Source: Eubacterium sp. (lineage in GTDB: Bacteria; Bacillota; Clostridia; Lachnospirales; Lachnospiraceae). Taken from it: 47,397 nucleotides of DNA. Both the position numbers and the translations under genes were made by a program. Numbering within the stretch: position 1 is the stretch's first letter; each line of letters starts with the position of its first letter. The notes beneath the pieces are model-generated. The model was not told where the DNA came from and did no database searches. It worked only from the letters and a program-made list of their open reading frames with translations. This document shows positions 1-8,182 of the stretch, piece after piece. The DNA lies in contig JAFUPY010000006.1 of NCBI GenBank assembly GCA_017472565.1, positions 1-47,397 on the forward strand, given 5' to 3'.

Positions 1-539
1 CCAAACATTTCGTTGATTACCTGTGCAACTGCACCATAGAATGCAGCAGCACCGCAGATGATACCTACAACACCAGCTGCGATTGCAAGTGGATGGCTTA
101 CTAAGAAGTTTTCCAGTGCAAGTAATAAGAATAATAATGTTAATGTAGCGAAAACAACGCGATGCATTTTTGTTGCTTTTAATGTTCCGATGAACATGAA
201 GCCAGTAAAGATTGCCCACAGTAATAAGTAGAATCCCATGGATGTGTGGCTAGCTGCTTCTACACCAAGTTTTTCTGCTGGTAAGCACCAGATCAGTACA
301 AGTGACCACCAGAAAGCACCGTAAGCTGTGAAAGCTGTTGCGCCAAATGTGTTGTTCGCTTTAAATTCCATGATACCAGCGATGATTTGGCAAAGACCGC
401 CAAGGCAAAGTCCCATAGCTACGATCATTGTGGATAATTCTGTAATGCCTGCGTTGTGGATGTTCAATAAAATTGTTGTCATACCAAAACCAAGTAATCC
501 TAAACAACCTGGATTTGCATGTGCATGTGTTCCTGACAT
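1..539 (-). CDS. Acetate uptake transporter, GPR1/FUN34/YaaH (AceTr) family, partial at 3' end
   Basis: This is an inner-membrane channel-like transporter for acetate and possibly succinate. Reading the minus strand from the ATG at 539 gives 179 codons before the window ends, so the C-terminus is missing. The protein opens with a short hydrophilic tail, then an NPGCLGLLGFGMTT stretch that corresponds to the NPAPLGL signature of the family. Several hydrophobic helices follow, with the aromatic FTAYGAFWWS segment typical of AceTr proteins. The start is fixed by GGGAGG about 8 bases upstream. It is monocistronic as far as can be seen, and transcribed away from the fatty-acid operon. In anaerobes that exchange acetate and butyrate such a transporter fits acetate uptake, but the substrate is inferred from the family only. 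Confidence 0.88.
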   Translation of the reverse strand, partial: MSGTHAHANPGCLGLLGFGMTTILLNIHNAGITELSTMIVAMGLCLGGLCQIIAGIMEFKANNTFGATAFTAYGAFWWSLVLIWCLPAEKLGVEAASHTSMGFYLLLWAIFTGFMFIGTLKATKMHRVVFATLTLLFLLLALENFLVSHPLAIAAGVVGIICGAAAFYGAVAQVINEMF

Positions 540-576
540 GTAATTGTCCTCCCTTATTCATTGTTATTGCGTTATG

Positions 577-607
577 AATTGCTGAAAAAGATGCGTTTCG
601 CAATTCA
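577..607 (-). repeat. Inverted repeat in the leader of the acetate transporter gene
   Basis: GAATTGC and GCAATTC arms flank a 17-base centre, and a second small palindrome, TGCGTTTCGCA (592-602), overlaps the right arm. The element lies between the proposed promoter and the ribosome-binding site, so it would be transcribed. It could be an RNA hairpin or an operator; sequence alone does not decide. Confidence 0.45.
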
Positions 608-630
608 TGCATTTTCACACTCAATTTCGC

Positions 631-659
631 ATATTAGCACTTTTATCGACAAAATACAA
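631..659 (-). promoter_or_regulatory. Putative sigma-A promoter of the acetate transporter gene
   Basis: On the minus strand a -35-like TTGTAT (654-659) and a -10-like TAATAT (631-636) are separated by 17 bases. The match to consensus is modest. The position, about 90 bases upstream of the start codon, is plausible and the surrounding DNA is AT-rich. Confidence 0.4.
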
Positions 660-753
660 CATTTTTTTAGTGTGTTATTTATTTAACTTGTTTGATTGAT
701 TTCTTCCCATAAATTGTGTATAAATTTAACATAGTAACAGAAAAAGAGTTTTA

Positions 754-789
754 CAAAAAAAAGAACGCCAATTCCATGGAATCAGCGTT
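754..789 (-). terminator. Rho-independent terminator after the DUF1292 gene
   Basis: On the minus strand the arms AACGC...GCGTT, extended by the central TTCCATGGAA palindrome and G-U pairs, are followed by a run of T. It lies 20 bases past the DUF1292 stop codon and separates it from the acetate transporter gene. Confidence 0.8.
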
Positions 790-809
790 GCTTTTATCTT
801 CGTATGCAA

Positions 810-1133
810 TTACATTTCATTAAACTCAGCTTCATCCTGAATTTCATCAAAACGGTCAGAAGCGATTTCAAATTCTTCATCATCGAAAATCATATCGATA
901 GAAGGATTGCCTTCTTCATCTTCGAAGTAGCGATATAAAAATACTTCACCATCGTCATTTGGATTGCCATCCTCATCAAGTGGGAGTAGAGCGATGTAAT
1001 CCTGTCCGTTTGCTTCAAAGATAGAGATTGCTTTGCATTCAATCGTAATATTGTCGTCCAGATCCAGTGTTACATACACATCGTTTGGATCCAAAACATC
1101 ATCAAGACTATCAAAGTTAGTTTCTTTTGACAT
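810..1133 (-). CDS. DUF1292 (UPF0473) family protein
   Basis: A 107-residue, strongly acidic protein with the pattern of DUF1292 proteins: a hydrophobic beta strand (VTLDLDDNITIECKAI), then an acidic stretch (LPLDEDGN) and FLYRYFEDEEG near the middle. In many Firmicutes the homologue (YrzB) sits near yrrK/ruvX, but that neighbourhood is not seen here. The family has no established biochemical role. The ATG at 1133 has AGAAGG about 9 bases upstream. It is a single gene, followed by its own terminator and divergent from acpP. Confidence 0.85.
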   Translation of the reverse strand: MSKETNFDSLDDVLDPNDVYVTLDLDDNITIECKAISIFEANGQDYIALLPLDEDGNPNDDGEVFLYRYFEDEEGNPSIDMIFDDEEFEIASDRFDEIQDEAEFNEM

Positions 1134-1273
1134 AAAATTACCTTCTTTACTTTTTTATAGTTGTCAAAGCAGCCTGAAGAAATTGTCAGAACTAATTTCT
1201 TGAGGTAATAATTTAGTACCCACTTAGTATAGTGAATTAGGGGAGAAAAGTCAATTATTTCTATTTTTCGCTA
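1134..1273. other. Divergent intergenic region between the DUF1292 gene and acpP
   Basis: No gene is seen. It holds an inverted repeat with arms AGAAATT/AATTTCT (1178-1200) and a direct repeat TTAGTA twice within 1211-1229. Some promoter for the DUF1292 gene must lie here, but no convincing -35/-10 pair was found. Confidence 0.4.
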
Positions 1274-1302
1274 TTGACAAAGTCCATGCGTCTGAATATA
1301 CT
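1274..1302 (+). promoter_or_regulatory. Promoter of the fab/acc operon
   Basis: A perfect -35 TTGACA (1274-1279), a 17-base spacer and a -10 TATACT (1297-1302). This is the best sigma-A promoter in the window. Its -10 is overlapped by a FabT-like operator, so binding there would block RNA polymerase. Confidence 0.88.
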
Positions 1303-1317
1303 TTGAATATCAAAATA
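1300..1317 (+). promoter_or_regulatory. FabT-like operator over the acpP promoter
   Basis: TTTGAATATCAAA (1302-1314) is an inverted repeat with TTTGA/TCAAA arms and a three-base centre. It closely matches the known streptococcal FabT box with core TTTGATTATCAAA. FabT is a MarR-family repressor that uses acyl-ACP as co-repressor. No fabT gene is in this window, so the cognate regulator must be encoded elsewhere. Confidence 0.78.
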
Positions 1318-1406
1318 TTTTTGTTGACGATTTAGGAGAGCAAAAATTTTAAAAAATGATTTGCGCAAGCTTGCTTGTGGGAAATTAGAGAAAAGGAGAT
1401 AAAATT

Positions 1407-1634
1407 ATGTTTGAAAAAGTAAAAGAAATGATCGTGGAACAGTTATCTGTAGAAGAAGAAATCGTAACCTTAGAAGCAAGATTTAAAGAGGACTTAGATG
1501 CTGACTCTTTAGATTTATTCGAAATGGTTATGGCTGCAGAAGAAGAATACGGAATCGAAATCCCATCTGAAGATCTTGAACAGATCACAACCGTTGGTGA
1601 ATTTGTGAAATACTTAGAAGCACACGTAGAGTAA
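1407..1634 (+). CDS. acpP: Acyl carrier protein
   Basis: A 75-residue acidic protein that carries growing acyl chains on a phosphopantetheine arm. The DADSLDLFEMVMA motif places the modified serine at residue 34, and the four-helix ACP pattern is intact. The length is normal. The ATG is preceded by AGGAG at the right distance. It is the first gene of the operon, directly downstream of the FabT-like site, as in lactic acid bacteria where acpP follows fabT-fabH; here neither of those genes precedes it. Confidence 0.95.
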   Translation: MFEKVKEMIVEQLSVEEEIVTLEARFKEDLDADSLDLFEMVMAAEEEYGIEIPSEDLEQITTVGEFVKYLEAHVE

Positions 1635-1700
1635 GAAATAAAAAAGCTAGGATTTGCAGATACATATGCGATGTCTATGCGTTATATAAAGGAAAATAGC

Positions 1701-2624
1701 ATGAAAACTAGAATTACAGAACTTTTGGGAATTCAGTATCCAATTATCCAGGGCGGTATGGCATGGGTGGCTGACTATCATCTTGCAGCAGCCGTTTCCA
1801 ATGCAGGCGGCTTAGGGCTGATCGGTGCAGCAAGTATGCCGGGAGATGTACTTCGTACACAGATTCAGGAAGCAAAAAAACTGACAGACAAACCGCTTGG
1901 TGTAAACGTTATGCTTCTTAGTCCATATGCAGATGATGTGGCACGTATTGTGGTAGAAGAAGGCATCAAAGTTGTTACAACTGGTGCAGGCAATCCTTCC
2001 AAATATATGGAAATGTGGAAAGCGGCTGGAATCAAAGTGATTCCTGTTGTGGCAAGTGTAGCCCTTGCAAAACTGATGGAACGAGGCGGTGCAGATGCGG
2101 TCATCGCAGAAGGGACAGAGTCTGGCGGACACATCGGTGCAGCTACAACCATGACGCTGGTTCCACAGGTGGTTGATGCAGTTTCTATTCCGGTTATCGC
2201 TGCAGGCGGTATTGGGGATGGCCGAGGCATTGCAGCGGCAATGATGCTCGGGGCTGAGGCAGTACAGATGGGCACACGTTTCTGTGTGGCGAAGGAATGT
2301 ATCGCACACGACAACTACAAGCAGAAGATCATCAAAGCCAAGGATATTGATTCTGAAGTAACAGGCAGAACTCACGGACATCCAATTCGTTCTTTAAGAA
2401 ATCCAATGACAAAAGAATATTTGAGACTGGAAAAGGAAGGCGCTTCCTTTGAAGAATTGGAACATCTTACCTTAGGATCTCTTAGAGCGGCAGTTGTTGA
2501 CGGTGATGTAAAAATGGGTACTGTAATGGCAGGTCAGATTGCCGGAATGGTCAAAGAAGAACAGACTTGTGAAGAAATGATTTCCGAGATGATGGAGCAG
2601 GCAAGTAAGCTGCTTGGTCGCTAA
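1701..2624 (+). CDS. fabK: Enoyl-[ACP] reductase II, FMN-dependent
   Basis: A 307-residue TIM-barrel flavoprotein of the nitronate monooxygenase/FabK family that reduces trans-2-enoyl-ACP with NAD(P)H in the last step of each elongation cycle. The N-terminus has IQYPIIQGGMAW, followed by NAGGLGLIGAA; GTESGGHIG and AAGGIGDGRG are the FMN phosphate-binding loops. The ATG at 1701 is chosen over an in-frame ATG at 1671 because AAAGGA sits 7 bases before it and homologues begin MKTRITELLGI. No fabI or fabL is seen, so FabK is probably the main enoyl reductase. Triclosan insensitivity is expected from the family. Confidence 0.93.
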   Translation: MKTRITELLGIQYPIIQGGMAWVADYHLAAAVSNAGGLGLIGAASMPGDVLRTQIQEAKKLTDKPLGVNVMLLSPYADDVARIVVEEGIKVVTTGAGNPSKYMEMWKAAGIKVIPVVASVALAKLMERGGADAVIAEGTESGGHIGAATTMTLVPQVVDAVSIPVIAAGGIGDGRGIAAAMMLGAEAVQMGTRFCVAKECIAHDNYKQKIIKAKDIDSEVTGRTHGHPIRSLRNPMTKEYLRLEKEGASFEELEHLTLGSLRAAVVDGDVKMGTVMAGQIAGMVKEEQTCEEMISEMMEQASKLLGR

Positions 2625-2638
2625 TAAGATTGATTATT

Positions 2639-2674
2639 TGCGAAACAGGCCAAAGCTTTGACCCTGTTTTCGCA
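2639..2674 (+). repeat. Intra-operon hairpin between fabK and fabD
   Basis: The arms TGCGAAACAGG and CCTGTTTTCGCA, with one bulge, enclose a CAAAGCTTTG palindrome, giving a long stem. No T-run follows, so this is not a normal terminator. It may be a processing or mRNA-stability element that sets relative expression of fabK and the downstream genes. Confidence 0.5.
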
Positions 2675-2687
2675 GATTGGAGATAAC

Positions 2688-3617
2688 ATGAAGAAAATAG
2701 CTTTTATGTTCCCTGGACAGGGTTCCCAGTATGTGGGAATGGGCAAAGATTTTTATGATACTTACGCCTCTTCCAGGGAAATGATAGAGCTTGCCTCTAA
2801 GGTGAGCGGTATGGATATCGAACATCTGATGTTCGAGGAAAACGAAGAATTGGACATTACCAAGTACACGCAGATTGCCATGCTGGCAGACGAACTTGCC
2901 ATTCTTGCAGCGGTTCGGGAAAAAGGGATCGATTCGGTCGTAAATGCAGGGTTAAGTCTTGGCGAATATGCAGCATTAGTTGCCTCTGGCGTCATGACAG
3001 CAGAAGATGCCTTTAAGGTTGTTGTAAAACGTGGTGCATATATGGAAGAAGCAGTTCCAACTGGTGGAGCCATGACAGCAATTATGGGGCTTGACAATGA
3101 AACCATCGAAAAGATCTGTGAAGAAACAGATGGCATTGTTTCTGTAGCAAATTACAACAGTCCAGGGCAGACAGTAATTACCGGTGAAGAAAACGCAGTA
3201 GCAGAAGCTTCTGTAAAAATGAAAGAAGCCGGTGCGAAAAAAGTCACTCCATTAAAAGTAAGCGGTCCATTTCATTCTGAAATGTTAGCAGGAGCGGGTG
3301 AAAAGCTGGAAAAAGTATTAGATGAAGTTACAATCAGTAAGATACAGACTCCATACATCACAAATGTGACAGCAGATTATGTAACAGATGAGTCTGAAGT
3401 AAAAGGATTGCTGAAAGAACAGATTTCATCTTCCGTGCGCTGGCAGCAGAGTGTGGAACGTATGATTGCAGATGGCGTGGAAGTATTTGTTGAGATTGGT
3501 CCGAAAAAATCTCTTTGTGGATTCTTAAAGAAAATCGACAAATCCATTCCTGCATTCCGAGTAGATAAGGTGGAGCATCTGGATGAATTGGCAGCAGCAT
3601 TAGCTGAAATGGAGTAA
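2688..3617 (+). CDS. fabD: Malonyl-CoA:ACP S-malonyltransferase
   Basis: A 309-residue enzyme that loads malonate from malonyl-CoA onto ACP. It begins with the typical FMFPGQGSQYVGMG oxyanion-loop motif. The nucleophile Ser90 lies in GLSLGEYAAL and the catalytic histidine is His196 in GPFHSEM. The motif is GLSLG instead of the common GHSLG, as I recall for streptococcal FabD, so this is probably a lineage variant. The start at 2688 is chosen because GGAG precedes it and the protein then begins MKKIAFMFPGQG; an in-frame ATG at 2658 would add ten unrelated residues. Confidence 0.95.
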   Translation: MKKIAFMFPGQGSQYVGMGKDFYDTYASSREMIELASKVSGMDIEHLMFEENEELDITKYTQIAMLADELAILAAVREKGIDSVVNAGLSLGEYAALVASGVMTAEDAFKVVVKRGAYMEEAVPTGGAMTAIMGLDNETIEKICEETDGIVSVANYNSPGQTVITGEENAVAEASVKMKEAGAKKVTPLKVSGPFHSEMLAGAGEKLEKVLDEVTISKIQTPYITNVTADYVTDESEVKGLLKEQISSSVRWQQSVERMIADGVEVFVEIGPKKSLCGFLKKIDKSIPAFRVDKVEHLDELAAALAEME

Positions 3618-3635
3618 GGTCTATTTTTTTTAGAT

Positions 3636-3654
3636 ATATACTTTGAATATCAAA
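3636..3654 (+). promoter_or_regulatory. Second FabT-like operator, upstream of fabG
   Basis: A 19-base sequence identical to the one over the acpP promoter (1296-1314), including TATACT and the TTTGA/TCAAA inverted repeat. No good -35 element lies 17 bases upstream. It may be an internal promoter/operator, or a repressor site acting as a transcription roadblock inside the operon. Confidence 0.72.
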
Positions 3655-3736
3655 TAAATAGAAATTCAAAACAATAACAAAATAAAGTTTGGTTTTCTTT
3701 TGTGCGAAACCAAGTTATAAGAAAGAGGATAGAAAT

Positions 3737-4477
3737 ATGCTGACAGGAAAAGTAGCATTGGTCACAGGTGCCGGCGCAGGTATTGGCAAAGCAATTGCCT
3801 TAGGTCTGGCAAAATGCGGTGCCACAGTGATTGTAAATTATATGCATTCCAAAACAGGTGCGGACGCAGTTGTGGAAGAAATCGTTAGCATGGGCGGCAA
3901 TGCAGAAGCCATCCAGTGCAGTGTAAATGAATACGATGCAGTTGCAGATATGATCAAAGATGTGGCAAAGCGCTATGGTCGTATCGATATTTTAGTAAAC
4001 AATGCAGGCATTACAAAAGATAACCTTTTAATGATGATGAAGGAAGCAGATTTTGATGATGTTATCGATGTAAATTTAAAAGGAACCTTTAACACCATGC
4101 GTCACATTGCCCGTCAGATGATGAAACAGAAATGCGGAAGTATTATCAATATTTCTTCCGTTGTGGGTGTGATGGGAAATGCAGGACAGGTAAACTATGC
4201 AGCATCCAAAGCAGGTATCATCGGTATGACAAAATCTATGGCGAGAGAACTTGGCAGCAGAAATATCCGTGTTAATGCAGTTGCTCCGGGATTTGTTGAA
4301 ACAGCTATGACAGCAGCACTTCCGGATGAAATAAAAGAAGCAGGCAAAGCACAGATTCCATTGGGACGTTTTGCCACACCGGAAGAAGTTGCCAATACAG
4401 TTGTGTTTTTGGCATCCGATAACGCGGCTTATATTACCGGTCAGGTATTACACGTGGACGGTGGAATGGCGATGTAA
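3737..4477 (+). CDS. fabG: 3-oxoacyl-[ACP] reductase
   Basis: A 246-residue short-chain dehydrogenase that reduces 3-ketoacyl-ACP with NADPH. The N-terminal [12 protein letters not shown] is the glycine-rich nucleotide-binding loop and NNAG follows near residue 90. The catalytic set is Ser141, Tyr154 and Lys158 in the YAASK motif. The C-terminus ends in [12 protein letters not shown], typical of FabG. The ATG at 3737 is preceded by AAAGAGG; the longer frame from 3689 would add residues that do not resemble the family. The 119-base gap upstream holds the second FabT-like site. Confidence 0.94.
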   Translation: MLTGKVALVTGAGAGIGKAIALGLAKCGATVIVNYMHSKTGADAVVEEIVSMGGNAEAIQCSVNEYDAVADMIKDVAKRYGRIDILVNNAGITKDNLLMMMKEADFDDVIDVNLKGTFNTMRHIARQMMKQKCGSIINISSVVGVMGNAGQVNYAASKAGIIGMTKSMARELGSRNIRVNAVAPGFVETAMTAALPDEIKEAGKAQIPLGRFATPEEVANTVVFLASDNAAYITGQVLHVDGGMAM

Positions 4478-4531
4478 CACATCTGCAAAAAACAAAGAAC
4501 GAGTGCAACTAAAAAAGTGAGGATAACTAAA

Positions 4532-5767
4532 ATGAGAAGAGTTGTTGTAACCGGAATGGGTGCAATCACCCCGATTGGTTTAAGTGTGGCAGAATATTGG
4601 GAAGGCATCAAAGCTGGAAAAACAGGTTTTGCAGAAATTTCCTATTTTGACACCACAGAGTATAAAGTACATGTTGCAGCAGAAGTAAAAAATTTTGTTG
4701 CAAAAGATCATATGGATCCAAAAGCAGCAAAACGTATGGAGAAGTTTTCCCAGTATGCAGTTGCTGCAGCAAAAGAGGCCTTTGAACAGTCTGGTATCGA
4801 TATGGAACAGGAAGATCCATACCGTGTTGGCTGCTCTATCGGTTCTGGTGTGGGAAGTCTGCAGGCGATTGAACGGGAATACGAAAAATTGTTAGATAAA
4901 GGACCAGGTCGTGTCAATCCACTATTGGTTCCGCTGATGATTACCAATATCGCAGCCGGTAACGTTTGTATCCAGCTTGGATTAAAGGGAAAAAGCATCA
5001 ACGTGGTAACAGCTTGTGCCACAGGTACACATTCCATCGGTGAAGCTTACAGAACCATTCAGTTTGGTGATGCAGATGTGATGCTGGCTGGCGGTACAGA
5101 ATGTGCTATCACACCAATCAGCTTAGCTGGATTTTCACAGTTAACAGCCCTTTCTACGAAAAATACAGCAGAACGTTGTTCCATTCCATTTGACAAAGAC
5201 CGTGATGGCTTCGTGTTAGGTGATGGTGCAGGCGTGGTTGTTTTGGAAGAATTAGAGCATGCCAAGGCAAGAGGTGCTAACATCCTTGCTGAAGTGGTTG
5301 GCTATGGTGCCACAAGTGATGCTTACCATATCACATCTCCGGCAGAAGATGGTATGGGGGCAGCAAATGCAATGAGATTCGCCATGAAAGATGCTGGTAT
5401 TACACCAGAAGATATCAAATATATCAATGCTCACGGAACAAGTACACATCATAATGACCTGTTTGAAACAAGAGCCATCAAAGAAGTATTTGGTGACCAT
5501 GCCTATGGAATAAAAGTAAATTCCACCAAATCCATGATCGGTCATTTGCTTGGTGCTGCAGGTGCAGTGGAATTCATTGCCAGTGTGCTGCAGATGAACA
5601 ATAGCTACATTCATCCAACAGTAGGCCTTGAAACTCCAGATGAAGAACTGGATCTGGACTATGTACAGGGAGCAGGGACAGAGATGGAATTCAACTATGC
5701 AATGAGCAATTCCCTTGCTTTTGGTGGTCACAATGCAACCTTGATTGTGAAGAAGTATCAGGAATAA
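4532..5767 (+). CDS. fabF: 3-oxoacyl-[ACP] synthase II
   Basis: A 411-residue condensing enzyme that elongates acyl-ACP with malonyl-ACP. The catalytic triad is visible: Cys162 in TACATGTHSIG, His301 in NAHGTSTHHND and His338 in STKSMIGHLLGAAG, with Lys333 in the same motif. The start is set by GTGAGGA followed by ATG at 4532; the upstream GTG at 4517 is part of the ribosome-binding site. It is the only ketoacyl synthase in the cluster. The FabH-type initiating enzyme must be elsewhere. Confidence 0.96.
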   Translation: MRRVVVTGMGAITPIGLSVAEYWEGIKAGKTGFAEISYFDTTEYKVHVAAEVKNFVAKDHMDPKAAKRMEKFSQYAVAAAKEAFEQSGIDMEQEDPYRVGCSIGSGVGSLQAIEREYEKLLDKGPGRVNPLLVPLMITNIAAGNVCIQLGLKGKSINVVTACATGTHSIGEAYRTIQFGDADVMLAGGTECAITPISLAGFSQLTALSTKNTAERCSIPFDKDRDGFVLGDGAGVVVLEELEHAKARGANILAEVVGYGATSDAYHITSPAEDGMGAANAMRFAMKDAGITPEDIKYINAHGTSTHHNDLFETRAIKEVFGDHAYGIKVNSTKSMIGHLLGAAGAVEFIASVLQMNNSYIHPTVGLETPDEELDLDYVQGAGTEMEFNYAMSNSLAFGGHNATLIVKKYQE

Positions 5768-5819
5768 GACGGGATAAAAGAAACCATTTAAAGATTTTAT
5801 GCCGTTGAAAGGAAAGAAA

Positions 5820-6320
5820 ATGGAAGTTGAACAGATTATAAAGCTTATGGAAGCAGTTTCCAAATATGATATTTCTATAATATCATATGATGAAAACGGT
5901 GTTAGCTTAACGATTAAAAAAGAAAATGACGTAGTGCAGGCAATTCCAGCTCCAGTGCCAATGATGATGCCGGCAGAACTGCCACAGATGAGTCCAATGC
6001 AGCCAATGCCAATGGCAACACAGGCTGTAACTGCCCAAATGCAGGCGGCACCAGCGTTTGGAACTACACAGGCAGAAGTGCCTGCAGGTAACGCAGTCAC
6101 CTCTCCGCTGGTGGGAACCTTCTATGCAGCACCATCTCCGGGAGCAGAACCATTTGTAAAAGTGGGAGATGCTGTAAAGAAAGGCCAGGTTCTTGGCATC
6201 GTAGAAGCTATGAAGCTGATGAACGAAATCGAATCTGAATACGATGGAATTGTAAAAGCTATTCTCATTGAGGATGGAAATCTGGTAGAATATGGACAGA
6301 CAATGTTTGTTATCGCGTAA
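5820..6320 (+). CDS. accB: Biotin carboxyl carrier protein of acetyl-CoA carboxylase
   Basis: A 166-residue carrier that moves carboxybiotin between AccC and the AccDA carboxyltransferase. The biotinyl domain is C-terminal with Lys132 in VEAMKLMNEIES. An N-terminal helix (residues 1-40) is joined to it by a flexible linker of about 50 residues rich in Pro, Ala and unusually Met. The ATG at 5820 has AAAGGA upstream. Placement between fabF and fabZ is the usual order in this type of cluster. Confidence 0.95.
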   Translation: MEVEQIIKLMEAVSKYDISIISYDENGVSLTIKKENDVVQAIPAPVPMMMPAELPQMSPMQPMPMATQAVTAQMQAAPAFGTTQAEVPAGNAVTSPLVGTFYAAPSPGAEPFVKVGDAVKKGQVLGIVEAMKLMNEIESEYDGIVKAILIEDGNLVEYGQTMFVIA

Positions 6321-6333
6321 AGGAGAATAGTTT

Positions 6334-6762
6334 ATGTCTTTATTAAATACGAAAGAAATTATGGAAATTATTCCTCACCGTCAGCCAATGCTCTTGATCG
6401 ATACGATTGAAGAATTAGAACCAGGTGTTCGTGCCGTTGGCAAAAAATGTGTAACTTACAATGAACCATTTTTTGCAGGTCATTTTCCACAGGAGCCTGT
6501 TATGCCAGGTGTACTGATTATTGAAGCACTGGCCCAGGTTGGAGCGGTTGCAGTATTAAGCTGTGAGGAATTTAAAGGAAAAACAGCCTATTTTGGTGGA
6601 ATCAATTCTGCAAAGTTCAAACGCAAAGTTGTTCCGGGTGATGTTTTAACGTTAGAGTTGGAAATCATCAGACGTAAGGGGCCTATCGGTGTAGGCAGTG
6701 CAAAAGCATACGTAGATGGAAAAGTTGCGGTGATTGCAGAACTCACTTTTGCCATTGGCTAA
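6334..6762 (+). CDS. fabZ: 3-hydroxyacyl-[ACP] dehydratase
   Basis: A 142-residue hot-dog-fold enzyme that removes water from 3-hydroxyacyl-ACP. The catalytic pair is His50 in [12 protein letters not shown] and Glu64 in [20 protein letters not shown] near residue 10 is also typical. No separate isomerase (FabM or FabN) is present in the window, so how unsaturated fatty acids are made, if they are, cannot be read from this cluster. It is 13 bases downstream of accB and 9 bases upstream of accC. Confidence 0.95.
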   Translation: MSLLNTKEIMEIIPHRQPMLLIDTIEELEPGVRAVGKKCVTYNEPFFAGHFPQEPVMPGVLIIEALAQVGAVAVLSCEEFKGKTAYFGGINSAKFKRKVVPGDVLTLELEIIRRKGPIGVGSAKAYVDGKVAVIAELTFAIG

Positions 6763-6771
6763 GGAGTATGT

Positions 6772-8124
6772 ATGTTTCAAAAAATTTTGATTGCAAATAG
6801 AGGCGAGATTGCGGTGCGTATCATTCGTGCCTGCAGAGAACTGGGAATCAAGTCTGTGGCAGTGTATTCTACCGCAGACCGGGATGCTCTCCACACCCAG
6901 TTGGCAGATGAAGCCATCTGCATTGGCGGTCCGGCACCAAAGGACAGTTATTTGAATATGGAGCGAATCCTTAGTGCTGCAAACGCGTGTCACGCAGATG
7001 CGATTCACCCAGGGTTTGGATTTTTGTCCGAAAACGCAAAGTTTGCCCAGATGTGTCATAAATGCAATATCAAGTTTATTGGTCCATCTGCAGACGTCAT
7101 TGACAGAATGGGAAATAAGCAGGAAGCAAGAAAAACCATGATGGCAGCAGGTGTTCCTGTTGTTCCTGGAAGCAAAGAGGCTGTTTACACTGCCATGGAA
7201 GGCAAAAAGATAGCTGACGAAATGGGATATCCTGTTATGATCAAGGCTTCCAGTGGTGGTGGCGGCAAAGGTATGAGAATTTCTCGCAGTGCAGAGGATT
7301 TTGAAGGCAACTTCAAGGTAGCACAGCAGGAATCTATCAATGGATTTGGTGATAATACCATGTATATTGAAAAATATATCGAAAGCCCACGCCATATCGA
7401 AATTCAGATTCTGGCAGATCAGCACGGCAACGTAGTATCTCTGGGCGAGCGTGATTGCTCCATTCAGAGACGCCATCAGAAGCTGATTGAGGAATGTCCA
7501 TCTGCAGCTTTGGATGAGAAATTGAGAGAAAAGATGGGGGCTGTAGCTGTTAAGGCTGCCAAGGCAGCAGGCTATGAAAGTGCCGGAACCATCGAATTCT
7601 TGCTTGATAAAAACAAGAAGTTTTATTTCATGGAAATGAATACCCGTATTCAGGTGGAACACCCTGTAACAGAGATGGTAACAGGATTGGATCTGATCAA
7701 AGAGCAGATTCATATTGCCCAGGGAGAAAAACTTACGTTTAAACAGAAAGATATCGTTCTTCGTGGTCATTCCATTGAATGTCGTATTAATGCGGAAAAC
7801 CCGGAGAAAAACTTTATGCCAAATCCTGGCAAAATAGAGTATTTACATTTTCCAGGTGGCAATGGTATCCGTGTAGACTCAGCGATTTACTCTGGATATA
7901 CCATCCCACCGTACTATGATTCTATGATAGCAAAAATCATAGTTTACGCAAAAGACAGAGAAGCGGCCATTGATAAGATGCGCTCTGCTTTGGGCGAAAT
8001 CAATATTGATGGAGTGGTGACCAATCTGGACTATCAGTATGAGATCATCAATCATTCTGTGTTCCAGTCAGGGGATTTTAATACCCACTTCATTCAGGAA
8101 TTTTTTGAAAATGTTCAGAAATAA
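6772..8124 (+). CDS. accC: Acetyl-CoA carboxylase, biotin carboxylase subunit
   Basis: A 450-residue ATP-grasp enzyme that carboxylates biotin on AccB using bicarbonate and ATP. The N-terminus reads FQKILIANRGEIAVRIIRA. The glycine-rich loop KASSGGGGKGMR and the EMNTRIQVEHPVTEM segment, with ATP/Mg-binding and catalytic residues, are intact. The length matches the family. ATG at 6772 follows fabZ closely (TAAGGAGT), suggesting coupling. Confidence 0.96.
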   Translation: MFQKILIANRGEIAVRIIRACRELGIKSVAVYSTADRDALHTQLADEAICIGGPAPKDSYLNMERILSAANACHADAIHPGFGFLSENAKFAQMCHKCNIKFIGPSADVIDRMGNKQEARKTMMAAGVPVVPGSKEAVYTAMEGKKIADEMGYPVMIKASSGGGGKGMRISRSAEDFEGNFKVAQQESINGFGDNTMYIEKYIESPRHIEIQILADQHGNVVSLGERDCSIQRRHQKLIEECPSAALDEKLREKMGAVAVKAAKAAGYESAGTIEFLLDKNKKFYFMEMNTRIQVEHPVTEMVTGLDLIKEQIHIAQGEKLTFKQKDIVLRGHSIECRINAENPEKNFMPNPGKIEYLHFPGGNGIRVDSAIYSGYTIPPYYDSMIAKIIVYAKDREAAIDKMRSALGEINIDGVVTNLDYQYEIINHSVFQSGDFNTHFIQEFFENVQK

Positions 8125-8182
8125 GATGAATGTGAAAACAAATATTCCTTATTCTGAACAACTATTTAATAGGTGATGAACA

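Noticed and set aside
5252..6100. Open frame of 282 codons on the minus strand
   Set aside because: Antisense to fabF and accB; cysteine- and isoleucine-rich translation typical of a shadow frame.
6652..7770. Long open frame (372 codons) on the minus strand
   Set aside because: It lies wholly inside fabZ and accC, which are certain genes, and shows no recognisable motif or start signal.
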